A program made the position numbers and the translations under genes. The notes under the pieces were generated by a model, which ran no database searches, had not been told where the DNA came from, and worked only from the letters and a program-made list of their open reading frames with translations. Of a stretch of 64,000 nucleotides of DNA, positions 48,039-57,664 are shown piece by piece. The stretch is from Halobacillus ihumii (GTDB lineage: Bacteria > Bacillota > Bacilli > Bacillales > Halobacillaceae), in NCBI RefSeq assembly GCF_902726645.1, contig NZ_CACVAO010000001.1:3978636-4042635 (forward strand), written 5' to 3'. Positions within the stretch are counted from its first letter, which is position 1. Each line of letters starts with the position of its first letter.

Positions 48039-50324
48039 ATGGGGAAAAAAAGAAAAAAGAAAGGTAAATCCAGAAAAAAACGATCAGCCCTTAAAGAACA
48101 GCTGCAACTTGAGTTGATCGGTTTATTGTTTTTATTTATAGCTGTTTTCGGGAGTGGTGCTTCCATAATAAGCGATGGAGCCATCCCAGGTGGACTCGAA
48201 CATTTTTGGCAATTTATTTTTGGTGTTTGGTATTTTGCTGCCTCCCTGTTTTTTTTGATAACAGGAATTTATTTAATGGTAAAACGGAAATGGCCGCAAC
48301 TTTTACATAAACGGATGATCGGTATCTATTTTATTTTCACTTCCCTGCTTCTGTTTACACACGTTGAAACGTTGGCAGACGAGCTGCAAAATGACAGCGG
48401 CTCAGTATTTGGCCTGACGTGGGATCGCTTGATAAGTATGATGTCAGGGGAAGCGCCTGTTTCTGCAATTGGCGGGGGGTTAATAGGTGCTTTTCTACTG
48501 CTGATTACCTATTACTTGTTTTCTTCAATTGGAGCAATTATCGTTTCCATATTCTTGTTCCTTGTTGGGATCATGTTTGTGACAGAACGATCTATTGGAG
48601 ACCTGTTAGCAAAAAGCTGGGATAAGACGAAAGAGTTTTTTACGATTGCGCGGGAGCAATCAGAAACGAGACGAGAATCGAAGAAGGTGGCTGAGCCTCC
48701 TCCTAAAAAAGAGGCCGCCAGTACCATCGATGTCATTGATGATTCTCGAGCCGAAGTTGAGGAGGAGTATCCTGAGCCAATTATTCAGGATTTTACAGAA
48801 CAGGCCAACCAGAAGCCGAAATACAGTGAGACAACACCTGAGGAGCAAAATGAGGATCAAGTCCTTGAGAAATCAGTGTCAACTGCTGAACTTGAGAATC
48901 CCGACTATAAACTGCCGGGTATGGATTTATTGGACGAACCTACTTCCAGTACCCAAAGTCAGGCGCGATCTCATATTCAGGCAACGGTGAGGAAACTTGA
49001 AAAAACTTTTCATAGCTTTGGTGTCAAGGCAAAAGTTACAAAGGTCCATGTCGGCCCCGCTGTAACTAAATATGAAGTCTATCCAGATGTTGGGGTGAAG
49101 GTGAGCAAAATTGTTAATTTAAATGACGATCTTGCCTTGGCACTGGCGGCAAAGGATATTCGTATTGAAGCACCGATACCAGGCAAGTCTGCTGTAGGGA
49201 TTGAAGTGCCGAACACTGAAGTATCGATGGTATCATTGCGTGAAGTACTGGAAACAGGAAAAACCAAACCGGATGCGAAGCTCAGCTTTGCCCTGGGACG
49301 GGATATTTCCGGGGAAGCAGTTATGGCAGAGCTTAATAAAATGCCCCACTTGCTTGTAGCAGGGGCAACAGGAAGCGGTAAAAGTGTCTGTATTAACGGT
49401 ATTATTACCAGTGTCCTAATGCGAGCGAAGCCCCACGAAGTGAAGATGATGATGATAGACCCGAAAAAAGTTGAACTCAACGTCTATAATGGCATTCCTC
49501 ATTTATTGGCACCTGTAGTGACGGATCCTAAGAAGGCATCCCGTGCTCTCATGAAAGTCGTTTCGGAAATGGAAAGAAGGTATGACCTGTTCTCAGATTC
49601 CGGAACGAGAAATATCGAAGGGTACAACGAATATATCAAGAAACATAACAAGGAAAACGATGATGACCAGCCGTTTTTACCGTACATTGTTGTGCTGGTT
49701 GATGAATTAGCTGACTTAATGATGGTTGCTTCAAATGATGTAGAAGATGCGATTACACGTCTGGCGCAGATGGCAAGGGCTGCCGGCATCCATTTAATCA
49801 TTGCTACTCAGCGGCCTTCCGTTGATGTTATTACAGGGGTCATCAAGGCCAATATTCCATCCCGAATTGCCTTTAGCGTTTCTTCTCAAACTGACTCGAG
49901 AACTATTTTAGACTCAGGCGGTGCAGAGAAATTGCTTGGCCGAGGTGATATGTTGTTCACTCCTGTAGGTTCCGGAAAACCAACACGTGTCCAAGGTGCA
50001 TTTTTATCAGATGAAGAAGTTGAACGGGTTGTCAATTTCTGTGTGGAACAGCAAAAGGCTCAATACCAGGAAGAGATGATTCCAGAAGAAGAAAGTGAAG
50101 TGAAACAGGAAGTTGATGATGATTTGTACCCAGATGCAGTACAAATGGTGATTGAGATGCAAAGTGCCAGTGTCTCTATGATTCAACGCCGTTTCAGAGT
50201 AGGCTATACAAGAGCCGCTCGTTTAATAGATGCAATGGAAGACAACGGGATTGTAGGTCCTTACGAAGGAAGTAAACCGAGAAATGTTCTTGTCTCGGAA
50301 CTGAAAGAAGAACAATCCAGTTAA
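48039..50324 (+). CDS. spoIIIE: DNA translocase SpoIIIE/FtsK
   Basis: Septal DNA pump (761 aa) that moves the chromosome into the forespore. A Lys/Arg-rich N-terminus and four membrane helices (about 22-180) are followed by a charged linker (about 190-320). The alpha/beta motor has Walker A GATGSGKS (about 442-449) and Walker [16 protein letters not shown]-terminal winged-helix gamma domain ([19 protein letters not shown]) reads polarity sequences. AGGAGG precedes the ATG at 48039. The in-frame GTG at 48027 is too close to it. Confidence 0.96.
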   Translation: MGKKRKKKGKSRKKRSALKEQLQLELIGLLFLFIAVFGSGASIISDGAIPGGLEHFWQFIFGVWYFAASLFFLITGIYLMVKRKWPQLLHKRMIGIYFIFTSLLLFTHVETLADELQNDSGSVFGLTWDRLISMMSGEAPVSAIGGGLIGAFLLLITYYLFSSIGAIIVSIFLFLVGIMFVTERSIGDLLAKSWDKTKEFFTIAREQSETRRESKKVAEPPPKKEAASTIDVIDDSRAEVEEEYPEPIIQDFTEQANQKPKYSETTPEEQNEDQVLEKSVSTAELENPDYKLPGMDLLDEPTSSTQSQARSHIQATVRKLEKTFHSFGVKAKVTKVHVGPAVTKYEVYPDVGVKVSKIVNLNDDLALALAAKDIRIEAPIPGKSAVGIEVPNTEVSMVSLREVLETGKTKPDAKLSFALGRDISGEAVMAELNKMPHLLVAGATGSGKSVCINGIITSVLMRAKPHEVKMMMIDPKKVELNVYNGIPHLLAPVVTDPKKASRALMKVVSEMERRYDLFSDSGTRNIEGYNEYIKKHNKENDDDQPFLPYIVVLVDELADLMMVASNDVEDAITRLAQMARAAGIHLIIATQRPSVDVITGVIKANIPSRIAFSVSSQTDSRTILDSGGAEKLLGRGDMLFTPVGSGKPTRVQGAFLSDEEVERVVNFCVEQQKAQYQEEMIPEEESEVKQEVDDDLYPDAVQMVIEMQSASVSMIQRRFRVGYTRAARLIDAMEDNGIVGPYEGSKPRNVLVSELKEEQSS

Positions 50325-50352
50325 ACTGTCGTATTCGTACGACAGTTTTTTT
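50323..50352 (+). terminator. Intrinsic terminator after spoIIIE
   Basis: AAACTGTCGTA (50323-50333) and TACGACAGTTT (50338-50348) pair perfectly with a stable TTCG tetraloop, followed by T residues. Confidence 0.9.
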
Positions 50353-50542
50353 GTGGGATTCGATTGATTAATGGGAAAAATCTAAACATTTTAATTAAAC
50401 AAACATGTCCAATATTCGATAAAAATGTCCTAATTCTATTTATTTATTTCGAGAAAAGTGTTATATTAATTTCGAATATGATGTGTCGAACGTCAGATGT
50501 CAGATCTCTTACCTATAGGCAAATAGACTTGGAGTGAAAGTT

Positions 50543-51268
50543 ATGTCCATCAGACAGGATACTCGCCACCTGTACTTACAGGTAATCGAGCAAATAAAAC
50601 GAGATATAGAAAACGGCATTTTTTTCGAAAAGGAAAAACTGCCCTCAGAATTTGAACTCTCTAAATCATTAGGTGTTTCACGAGCTACATTAAGAGAAGC
50701 TTTAAGAATTCTTGAAGAGGAAAGCATTGTAACAAGAAGGCACGGGGTAGGTACTTTCGTAAACCCAAAACCTGTTTTCACTTCCGGGATTGAAGAACTG
50801 GATAGTGTCACAGGAATGATTAGAAAGTCCGGCATGACACCTGGGTCGCAGTATTTATCAGCTGAACTAGTCGAGCCGACAGAAGATGATCGGAGTCGGT
50901 TTGCCCCTGTTGAGATACATAATTTAGCTAGAGTAGAACGTGTTCGAACAGCTGATCAGCAGCCGGTTGTTTACTGTACAGACAGGATTCCAGAAGAACT
51001 TATTCCCCTAGAACAGGTGAGAGAAGCGGATTCTATGTTTGGAATTCTTGAGAGATATACAGGGAAAACGATCAGCTATGCTGTCACCCATATTGAGCCG
51101 ATCGGTTATCATGAAAAAATCTCTCCGATATTGAACAGTGAACCTGATCAGGCACTGCTGTTATTGAAGCAGATGCACTACACGAAAGATGATGAGCCTG
51201 TCTTGCTTTCATCCAATTATTTCAGAGCAGATAAGTTTAGTTTTCACGTGTTGCGAAAGAGAGTGTAA
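50543..51268 (+). CDS. GntR-family transcriptional regulator (HutC type, YmfC-like)
   Basis: Regulator (241 aa) with an N-terminal winged helix ([28 protein letters not shown], about 34-62) and a C-terminal UTRA effector-binding domain. It lies in the spoIIIE-ymfC position of B. subtilis and directly upstream of a nucleoside-type ABC importer, so it may control that importer; ligand unknown. The 218-bp upstream region is A+T-rich with TATTCGA and TTCGAATAT segments in inverted orientation that could be an operator. The ATG at 50543 follows GGAGTG. Confidence 0.88.
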   Translation: MSIRQDTRHLYLQVIEQIKRDIENGIFFEKEKLPSEFELSKSLGVSRATLREALRILEEESIVTRRHGVGTFVNPKPVFTSGIEELDSVTGMIRKSGMTPGSQYLSAELVEPTEDDRSRFAPVEIHNLARVERVRTADQQPVVYCTDRIPEELIPLEQVREADSMFGILERYTGKTISYAVTHIEPIGYHEKISPILNSEPDQALLLLKQMHYTKDDEPVLLSSNYFRADKFSFHVLRKRV

Positions 51269-51388
51269 GGGTTTTCAATAGTATGTCATATTCTTTAATT
51301 ATGGGGAGGTGAGGCAGCCTGAATAGAGGAGGCTAAAAATTTTTATTTGTTTTAATTTTCATAATACTTAACAAATTAGGGGGTATTC

Positions 51389-52501
51389 ATGTTGAAAAAT
51401 CGTCGTTTTCTACTTGTTTTTGCACTATTATTGTCTTTAGGTTTAGTTCTCGCAGCTTGTGGAGGTTCGTCTAATGAAGAGAGTTCAGGCGGAGACAGTG
51501 GCGGCAGTGAAGGAGGAGAGTCTGGAAGCTCTGACTTCTCTGTAGCCATGGTAACAGATATTGGCGGAGTAGATGACAAATCATTTAACCAGTCAGCATG
51601 GGAAGGATTGCAAGCATTTGGAAAAGAGCATGGTCTCAAAGAAGGAAAAGGATTTGACTATGCTCAATCCGAAAGCGATGCCGACTATACAACAAACTTA
51701 AACCGTCTTGTACGTCAAAAGTATGACCTTATTTTTGGAATTGGCTATTTATTGCAGCCCGCCATTGAAGAGGTAGCAGGACAATATCCAGAAACGAACT
51801 TTGCGATTGTTGATGCAGTAGCGGAAGGAGATAATATTGCGAGTATCACCTTCAAGGAGCATCAGGGGTCTTTCTTAGCAGGGGTCGCAGCTGCAAAGAA
51901 AACAGAATCTGACAAAATTGGTTTCGTAGGTGGCGTGGATGGAGATTTAATCAATAAATTTGAAGCTGGCTATGTTGCAGGTGCTAAAGCTGTCAACCCT
52001 GATATCGAAGTCGATGTGCAGTATGCAGAAAGTTTCGCAGCAGCTGATAAAGGAAAGCTGATTGCTGCGAATATGTATTCTAAAGGTATCGATGTGATCT
52101 ACCATGCCTCTGGTGCAACAGGTAACGGTGTGTTCGCCCAAGCGAAAGATATTAAGAAAAACAACCCTGAAAAAGATGTCTGGGTAATTGGTGTGGACCG
52201 TGATCAATATGAAGAAGGCCAAATTGGAGAAAACAATGTAACTCTTACTTCCATGGTCAAACGTGTAGACATTGCTGTTCAAGACGTAGCTACACAAGCT
52301 ATGAATGGTGAATTCCCTGGAGGAGAGGTCATTGAGTACGGCTTAAAAGATGATGCGATCAGCATTGCCCGTACGAATGAAGAAGCTCTTACAGAAGAGA
52401 TTATTACAGCCATTGAAGAGTGGAAGGGTAAGATTGTTAACGGTGAAGTAGAAGTACCAAGTACACGTGATGAATTAAAAACATATGTAGATGGACTATA
52501 G
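51389..52501 (+). CDS. nupN: BMP-family nucleoside-binding lipoprotein
   Basis: Substrate-binding lipoprotein (370 aa) of the Bmp/PnrA family, which binds purine or other nucleosides outside the membrane. A signal peptide with lipobox LVLAAC (Cys24) is followed by a Ser/Gly/Glu-rich spacer (about 25-50). Family segments are VTDIGGVDDKSFNQSAWEG, LIFGIGYLLQPAIEEVA and YHASGATGNGVF. AGGGGGT precedes the ATG. Two hairpins after the gene should give higher expression than the downstream transporter genes. The exact substrate is inferred from the family and neighbours. Confidence 0.9.
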   Translation: MLKNRRFLLVFALLLSLGLVLAACGGSSNEESSGGDSGGSEGGESGSSDFSVAMVTDIGGVDDKSFNQSAWEGLQAFGKEHGLKEGKGFDYAQSESDADYTTNLNRLVRQKYDLIFGIGYLLQPAIEEVAGQYPETNFAIVDAVAEGDNIASITFKEHQGSFLAGVAAAKKTESDKIGFVGGVDGDLINKFEAGYVAGAKAVNPDIEVDVQYAESFAAADKGKLIAANMYSKGIDVIYHASGATGNGVFAQAKDIKKNNPEKDVWVIGVDRDQYEEGQIGENNVTLTSMVKRVDIAVQDVATQAMNGEFPGGEVIEYGLKDDAISIARTNEEALTEEIITAIEEWKGKIVNGEVEVPSTRDELKTYVDGL

Positions 52502-52547
52502 GTTCCAAGGCTAAAACTTTATATTTTCTTTCTAGTTAAGAAAGGTT

Positions 52548-52582
52548 GGCTCTTGGGTTGATGGAACATCAATCCAAGAGTC
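52548..52582 (+). promoter_or_regulatory. Stable hairpin downstream of the BMP lipoprotein gene
   Basis: GGCTCTTGGGTTGATG (52548-52563) pairs with CATCAATCCAAGAGTC (52567-52582) with wobbles around a 3-nt loop. It lacks a T run, so a 3'-end RNA-stabilising role is plausible. Confidence 0.65.
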
Positions 52583-52591
52583 GAATATGTG

Positions 52592-52645
52592 AAAATCATC
52601 AAGTGAAGAGTATGTTCCGGCCCTCTTCATTTGATGATTTTTTTT
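52592..52645 (+). terminator. Partial terminator between nupN and nupO
   Basis: AAAATCATCAAGTGAAGAG (52592-52610) pairs with CTCTTCATTTGATGATTTT (52623-52641), then more T. It probably reduces readthrough into the ATPase and permease genes. Confidence 0.82.
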
Positions 52646-52699
52646 CAAGGCTAGAGGTCTGAAGATTGAATGAATAGAGAAAAGAAGTGGGGGAGAAAC

Positions 52700-54226
52700 A
52701 TGGATTACGTTATAGAGATGCTCGATATCCGTAAAGAATTTCCTGGTGTAGTAGCCAATGATAAGATTAACCTCCAAGTGAAAAAAGGTGAAATACATGC
52801 CTTACTTGGCGAAAATGGGGCAGGAAAATCTACATTAATGAATGTTTTATTTGGCCTCTACCAGCCGGAAAGGGGCGAAATTCGTGTTAAAGGGAAGAAA
52901 GTTCATATTACAGACCCTAATATCGCTAACAGTTTAGGGATAGGAATGGTTCACCAGCACTTTATGTTAGTCGATACGTTCACAGTGACGGAAAATATCG
53001 TGCTTGGAAGTGAACCACGCAAGGGAGCTTCCGTCGATATTAAAAAGGCGGAACAACAAGTTAAGGAACTATCTGAACGCTATGGTCTAAATGTCGATCC
53101 TAAAGCTAAAATTCGTGATATTTCAGTGGGGATGCAGCAGCGCGTGGAAATTTTGAAAACGCTTTATAGAGGGGCAGAGATTCTTATCCTTGATGAGCCT
53201 ACTGCTGTGCTCACACCACAGGAAATTAACGAGCTGATTGCGATTATGAATAGCTTAGTAGCTGAAGGAAAATCCATTATTTTGATTACTCATAAATTAA
53301 AAGAAATTATGGAAGTTTGCGATCGCTGTACGGTAATTAGAAAAGGGGAAGGCATAGGTACAGTTGAAGTGAAAGATACCAACCCCACCGACTTGGCTTC
53401 TTTAATGGTAGGCCGTGAAGTGAGCTTTACCACCGAAAAAACAAAAGCAAATCCTAAAGAAACGTATCTATATGTTAAAGATTTATATGTCAAAGATGTC
53501 CGGGGCGTTGAGATGGTTAAAGGTTTAAATCTTACTGTAAGGGCCGGGGAAATCGTGGGAATTGCAGGGGTGGATGGCAATGGCCAATCCGAATTAATTG
53601 AAGCGATTACCGGTCTTCGCAAAAGTAATTCGGGAGAAATTAAATTGCATGACAAAGTAATCAGTAATTTAACCCCTCGAAAAGTCACACAATCTGGTAT
53701 TTCCCACATTCCTCAGGACCGCCATAAGTTTGGACTCGTCTTGGACTTTCCGATTGGGGAGAACATGGTGCTGCAAACCTATTATCAAGAACCTTTTTCT
53801 AAAAAAGGTGTTATGAATTATAAAAATATTTATCAGAAAGCCCAATCCCTCATAGAAGAGTATGACGTCCGTACACCAGATGAACATACAAAAGCTCGGG
53901 CTCTCTCTGGGGGTAACCAGCAGAAGGCGATCATTGGACGTGAAGTCGATCGGTCACCTGATTTAATTATTGCTGCTCAGCCAACACGTGGACTGGATGT
54001 AGGAGCTATTGAATTTATTCATAAGAAATTAATTGAAGAACGTGACAAAGGCAGAGCGGTATTGCTTCTTTCCTTTGAATTGGATGAAATCATGAACTTA
54101 AGTGATCGGATTGCGGTTATGTTCGACGGCCAAGTTGTGGCCGAAGTAGAACCAGAAGAAACGGATGAACAACAGCTCGGTCTTTTAATGGCGGGGAATG
54201 CAGTAAAGAAAGCAGGTGCTGAGTAG
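52700..54226 (+). CDS. nupO: Nucleoside ABC transporter ATP-binding protein
   Basis: Tandem two-domain ABC ATPase (508 aa) of the sugar/nucleoside CUT2-like group. Domain 1 has Walker A GENGAGKS and Walker B ILILDEPTAVL, with a degenerate signature ISVGMQQRVEIL. Domain 2 has a non-canonical Walker A (GVDGNGQSE, no Lys), a signature LSGGNQQKAIIGRE and AAQPTRGLD in place of the Walker B/catalytic DEPT. The unequal halves are normal for this family. The ATG at 52700 follows GGGGGAG. Confidence 0.92.
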   Translation: MDYVIEMLDIRKEFPGVVANDKINLQVKKGEIHALLGENGAGKSTLMNVLFGLYQPERGEIRVKGKKVHITDPNIANSLGIGMVHQHFMLVDTFTVTENIVLGSEPRKGASVDIKKAEQQVKELSERYGLNVDPKAKIRDISVGMQQRVEILKTLYRGAEILILDEPTAVLTPQEINELIAIMNSLVAEGKSIILITHKLKEIMEVCDRCTVIRKGEGIGTVEVKDTNPTDLASLMVGREVSFTTEKTKANPKETYLYVKDLYVKDVRGVEMVKGLNLTVRAGEIVGIAGVDGNGQSELIEAITGLRKSNSGEIKLHDKVISNLTPRKVTQSGISHIPQDRHKFGLVLDFPIGENMVLQTYYQEPFSKKGVMNYKNIYQKAQSLIEEYDVRTPDEHTKARALSGGNQQKAIIGREVDRSPDLIIAAQPTRGLDVGAIEFIHKKLIEERDKGRAVLLLSFELDEIMNLSDRIAVMFDGQVVAEVEPEETDEQQLGLLMAGNAVKKAGAE

Positions 54227-55273
54227 ATGTTTTCGAATCGCACAATGAATATTTTAATACCGATCATTTCGGTTCTGTTAGGCTTGCTCTCTGGAGCGAT
54301 CATCATGCTTTTCTTTGGATATAACCCGATTAAAGGGTATGCGGCTCTCTGGAACGGTGCATTTGGTGATGCTTACTTTTTTGGTGAAACGTTGAGGCAA
54401 GTCACCCCTTATATTCTTTCAGGACTTGCTGTTGCCTTCGCTCTGAGGACAGGGTTACTAAATATTGGGGTGGAAGGTCAAGTGTTTGTCGGCTGGCTTG
54501 CCTCTGTGTGGGTAGGGGTGGCTTTTGAACTTCCAGCTATTATCCATTTACCGTTAGCCATCTTTGCTGCAGCGTTAGCAGGCGCTTTCTGGGGTTTTAT
54601 CCCTGGGATCTTAAAAGCAAAGCTCGGGGTTCACGAAGTTATCGTAACGATCATGATGAACTATATTGCACTGTACGTGACCAACGAAATCGTTCGAAAC
54701 GTGATAACAGATGGAGAAGATAAAACAGAGCAAATTGCTGAGACGGCTTCTCTCGCTTCTCCATGGCTTGCTGAGATCACCTATTATTCCCGGCTCCACT
54801 ATGGATTGCTTATTGCTTTATTTGTCGCTTTTATTATGTGGTTTTTGTTAAATAAAACAACGACGGGCTTCGAATTGCGGGCCGTCGGTTATAATCAGCA
54901 TGCCTCACAGTATGCAGGGATGAATGTTAGTAGAAATATTGTGTTGGCTATGGTTATTTCAGGTGCTTTTGCAGGCCTTGCCGGAGCGATGGAAGGCCTA
55001 GGTACGTTCGGATACCTTTCCGTAAAATCAGGCTTTACCAATATTGGATTCGACGGAATTGCCGTGGCTTTACTAGGAGCAAACACGGCCTTAGGCGTCG
55101 TTTTAGCTGCTTTCTTATTCGGTACTTTAAAAATCGGTGCCTTGAATATGCCTACAGCATCAGGTGTTCCAACAGAGCTTGTCGAAATTGTCATTGCTCT
55201 AATCATATTTTTTGTGGCATCAAGCTATATGATTCGTTGGATCATTTTACGATTTAAGAAGGAGGGGAAATAA
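54227..55273 (+). CDS. nupP: Nucleoside ABC transporter permease
   Basis: Membrane permease (348 aa, about nine helices) of the BPD_transp_2 family. Typical segments are RTGLLNIGVEGQVFVG, LGVHEVIVTIMMNYIALYV and SGAFAGLAGAMEGLGTFGY. It starts directly after the nupO stop and ends directly against nupQ, so the three are one translational unit. Confidence 0.92.
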   Translation: MFSNRTMNILIPIISVLLGLLSGAIIMLFFGYNPIKGYAALWNGAFGDAYFFGETLRQVTPYILSGLAVAFALRTGLLNIGVEGQVFVGWLASVWVGVAFELPAIIHLPLAIFAAALAGAFWGFIPGILKAKLGVHEVIVTIMMNYIALYVTNEIVRNVITDGEDKTEQIAETASLASPWLAEITYYSRLHYGLLIALFVAFIMWFLLNKTTTGFELRAVGYNQHASQYAGMNVSRNIVLAMVISGAFAGLAGAMEGLGTFGYLSVKSGFTNIGFDGIAVALLGANTALGVVLAAFLFGTLKIGALNMPTASGVPTELVEIVIALIIFFVASSYMIRWIILRFKKEGK

Positions 55274-56233
55274 ATGAGCTTTTTTGAAATATTACAATCG
55301 ATTATCCCGCAAGCTGTTTTCTTTGCGGCCCCTCTTATCTTTACAGCTTTAGGCGGGGTATTCAGTGAACGTTCTGGGATCATTAACATTGGCCTGGAAG
55401 GGTTAATGGTGATGGGAGCATTCGTAGGAATCGTGTTTAACCTGGCTTTTGTCGATGTATTCGGGAACTGGACTCCATGGGTGTCGATTCTAGTCGCGAT
55501 GGTCGTCTCCGCTATTTTCGCACTAGTTCATGCGGTAGCTTCCATTACGTTTAGAGCAGATCAGGTTGTTAGTGGTGTAGCAATTAACTTCCTTGCCTTA
55601 GGTATCGGTCTGTTTTTGACGAAGCAATGGTATGGAAAGGGACAAACGGATATGGTTGAACGTCCTTTTTATACAACCGATATCCCTGTGTTAAGTAAAA
55701 TCCCGATTGTTGGTGACTTATTCTTCTCAGGCATGTATTTAACGTCTTATTTAGCTATCCTATTAGCATTTGTCGCCTGGTACATTCTATTTAAAACACC
55801 GTTCGGTTTACGATTACGTTCTGTAGGCGAACATCCAATGGCGGCTGATACGAATGGAATTAATGTATATGGCATGCGTTATGTAGCTGTAATGATCTCT
55901 GGAGCCCTCGGAGGTCTGGGCGGATCAGTGTTTGCCTTAACCATTGCTTTAAACTTCTCCCATGCTACAATTGTCGGACAAGGCTTTATGTCTCTGGCAG
56001 CTGTTATTTTTGGGAAGTGGCATCCACTTGGTGCGCTAGGAGCTGCGTTGTTCTTCGGATTTGCTCAGAGCTTAAGTATCGTAGGATCTGGTATTCCGTT
56101 ATTAAGTGAAGTTCCACAGATCTTTCTGCTGATTGCCCCTTATGTCTTGACGATTCTCGCCTTAGCTGGATTTATTGGCAGGGCTGAGGCGCCTAAAGCT
56201 TTAGGAGAATCCTATATTAAAGGTAATCGCTAA
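55274..56233 (+). CDS. nupQ: Nucleoside ABC transporter permease
   Basis: Second BPD_transp_2 permease (319 aa) with ERSGIINIGLEGLMVMGAF, RADQVVSGVAINFLALG and ISGALGGLGGSVFAL. It pairs with NupP to form the membrane channel of the importer. GGAGGGG precedes the ATG and a strong terminator follows. Confidence 0.92.
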   Translation: MSFFEILQSIIPQAVFFAAPLIFTALGGVFSERSGIINIGLEGLMVMGAFVGIVFNLAFVDVFGNWTPWVSILVAMVVSAIFALVHAVASITFRADQVVSGVAINFLALGIGLFLTKQWYGKGQTDMVERPFYTTDIPVLSKIPIVGDLFFSGMYLTSYLAILLAFVAWYILFKTPFGLRLRSVGEHPMAADTNGINVYGMRYVAVMISGALGGLGGSVFALTIALNFSHATIVGQGFMSLAAVIFGKWHPLGALGAALFFGFAQSLSIVGSGIPLLSEVPQIFLLIAPYVLTILALAGFIGRAEAPKALGESYIKGNR

Positions 56234-56242
56234 TTTATATTT

Positions 56243-56275
56243 GCCCGGTACGATGGTGCCGGGCTTTAATTTTTT
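56243..56275 (+). terminator. Intrinsic terminator after nupQ
   Basis: GCCCGGTAC (56243-56251) pairs with GTGCCGGGC (56256-56264) with a 4-nt loop, followed by TTTAATTTTTT. Confidence 0.87.
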
Positions 56276-56377
56276 ACTTTTTCAATTATTTATCTTAGCA
56301 TTAGAGTTGACCTCATATGGATGAATAAATGGAAGTACGTTCATAATATAAAGGAAACGATGAGGAGGATGTTAGAA

Positions 56378-57664
56378 ATGAAAATAACGAAAGAAACAGT
56401 ACAGGGTAAGCAAGGGTACAGACTACATATTTTACCAACTACAAAGTATAAAACGGTTTCTGTTGTTGCCAAGTTTAAGGCACCACTGAAAAGAGAAGGG
56501 ATCACCGAACGTGCTCTGCTTCCTCATGTTCTTCATAAAGCTACCAACAACCATCCAAACGTACGATTACTGCAATCTGCTTTAGAAGATCTCTATGGAA
56601 CAGGATTCTCAAGCGATGGCTCTAAAAAAGGCGAGAATCATGTGCTTTCCTTTCGGATGGAGGTCGTCAATGAATCCTACTTAAATGAAAGTGAACCGAT
56701 TTTAGAAAAAGCGTTAAACATATTCCATGATGTTTTATTTAATCCGAAAGCTGAAGGAAACGGCTTTGATGAAGCAATTGTAAAGAGGGAAATCCAAACA
56801 CTTGAGCAAAAAATCACATCCATTAAAGACGACAAGATGAGCTATGCTAATCTTCGCCTGATCGACCATATGTGTGAAGGGGAGCCGTACTCTTTACATG
56901 TTCATGGCTATTTAGACGATCTAAAGAAGATTACCGCAAAGTCTTTATATCAACACTACCTCGAAATGATTGAAAACGATGTACTTGATGTATACGTCAT
57001 TGGAGGGGTAGACGAATCTGAGATTGAAGCATTAATGGATCGAACATTTACTCGTGCCAAGAGTGACAATCAAGGGGAGCATTTGGAGTCAGAACCAATC
57101 CATCCAACGGAACCTAAAGAAATTGTCGAACAGGAAGAAGTAAAACAAGGTAAGCTTCACCTCGGCTATCGTACACACATTAAATTTGGGGACGATGATT
57201 ATTATGCCCTGCAAATTTTCAATGGCCTTTTCGGCGGGTTTCCTAGTTCTAAACTGTTTGTGAATGTAAGGGAAAAACATAGTCTGGCTTATTATGCCGC
57301 ATCACGATTCGAAAGTCACAAAGGTTTGCTCCTCGTCTTCAGCGGAGTTGACCCGAAAGATTATGACAAGGCGAAATCGATAATCTTAGAACAAATGGAA
57401 GCGATGAAGCAAGGTGATTTTTCTAATGACCAAGTAACTGACGCGAAAGAACAAGTTGTGAATCAACTCCAGGAGACAATGGACAATGCGAACGGATTAA
57501 TTGAGGTCTTGTATCATCAAATGCTTTCCGGCTCCACTATACAGTCAGATGAACTTATGGAAAACATCCGCAATGTGACGAAAGAAGATGTGATGAAGGT
57601 TGCAGAGAAAATAGAACTTGATACGATTTACTTCTTAACAAGTCAAGAGGGAGGGGAAGCGTGA
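56378..57664 (+). CDS. ymfF: M16-family peptidase-like protein YmfF (catalytically degenerate)
   Basis: M16B-like protein (428 aa). The zinc motif HxxEH expected near the N-terminus is not present (the region reads LLPHVLHKATNNHPNVRLLQ). The C-terminal half retains the substrate-binding type segment VNVREKHSLAYYAASRFES. It is the inactive-type partner of YmfH. The ymfF-ymfH-ymfI group has been tied in B. subtilis to EF-P 5-aminopentanol modification. The ATG at 56378 is 9 nt after AGGAGG; upstream ATGs are rejected. Confidence 0.9.
   Translation: MKITKETVQGKQGYRLHILPTTKYKTVSVVAKFKAPLKREGITERALLPHVLHKATNNHPNVRLLQSALEDLYGTGFSSDGSKKGENHVLSFRMEVVNESYLNESEPILEKALNIFHDVLFNPKAEGNGFDEAIVKREIQTLEQKITSIKDDKMSYANLRLIDHMCEGEPYSLHVHGYLDDLKKITAKSLYQHYLEMIENDVLDVYVIGGVDESEIEALMDRTFTRAKSDNQGEHLESEPIHPTEPKEIVEQEEVKQGKLHLGYRTHIKFGDDDYYALQIFNGLFGGFPSSKLFVNVREKHSLAYYAASRFESHKGLLLVFSGVDPKDYDKAKSIILEQMEAMKQGDFSNDQVTDAKEQVVNQLQETMDNANGLIEVLYHQMLSGSTIQSDELMENIRNVTKEDVMKVAEKIELDTIYFLTSQEGGEA

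Noticed and set aside
51269..51388. Purine riboswitch before the BMP lipoprotein gene
   Set aside because: No conserved purine-aptamer core is visible; only a weak AGCCT/AGGCT repeat and A+T-rich sequence.
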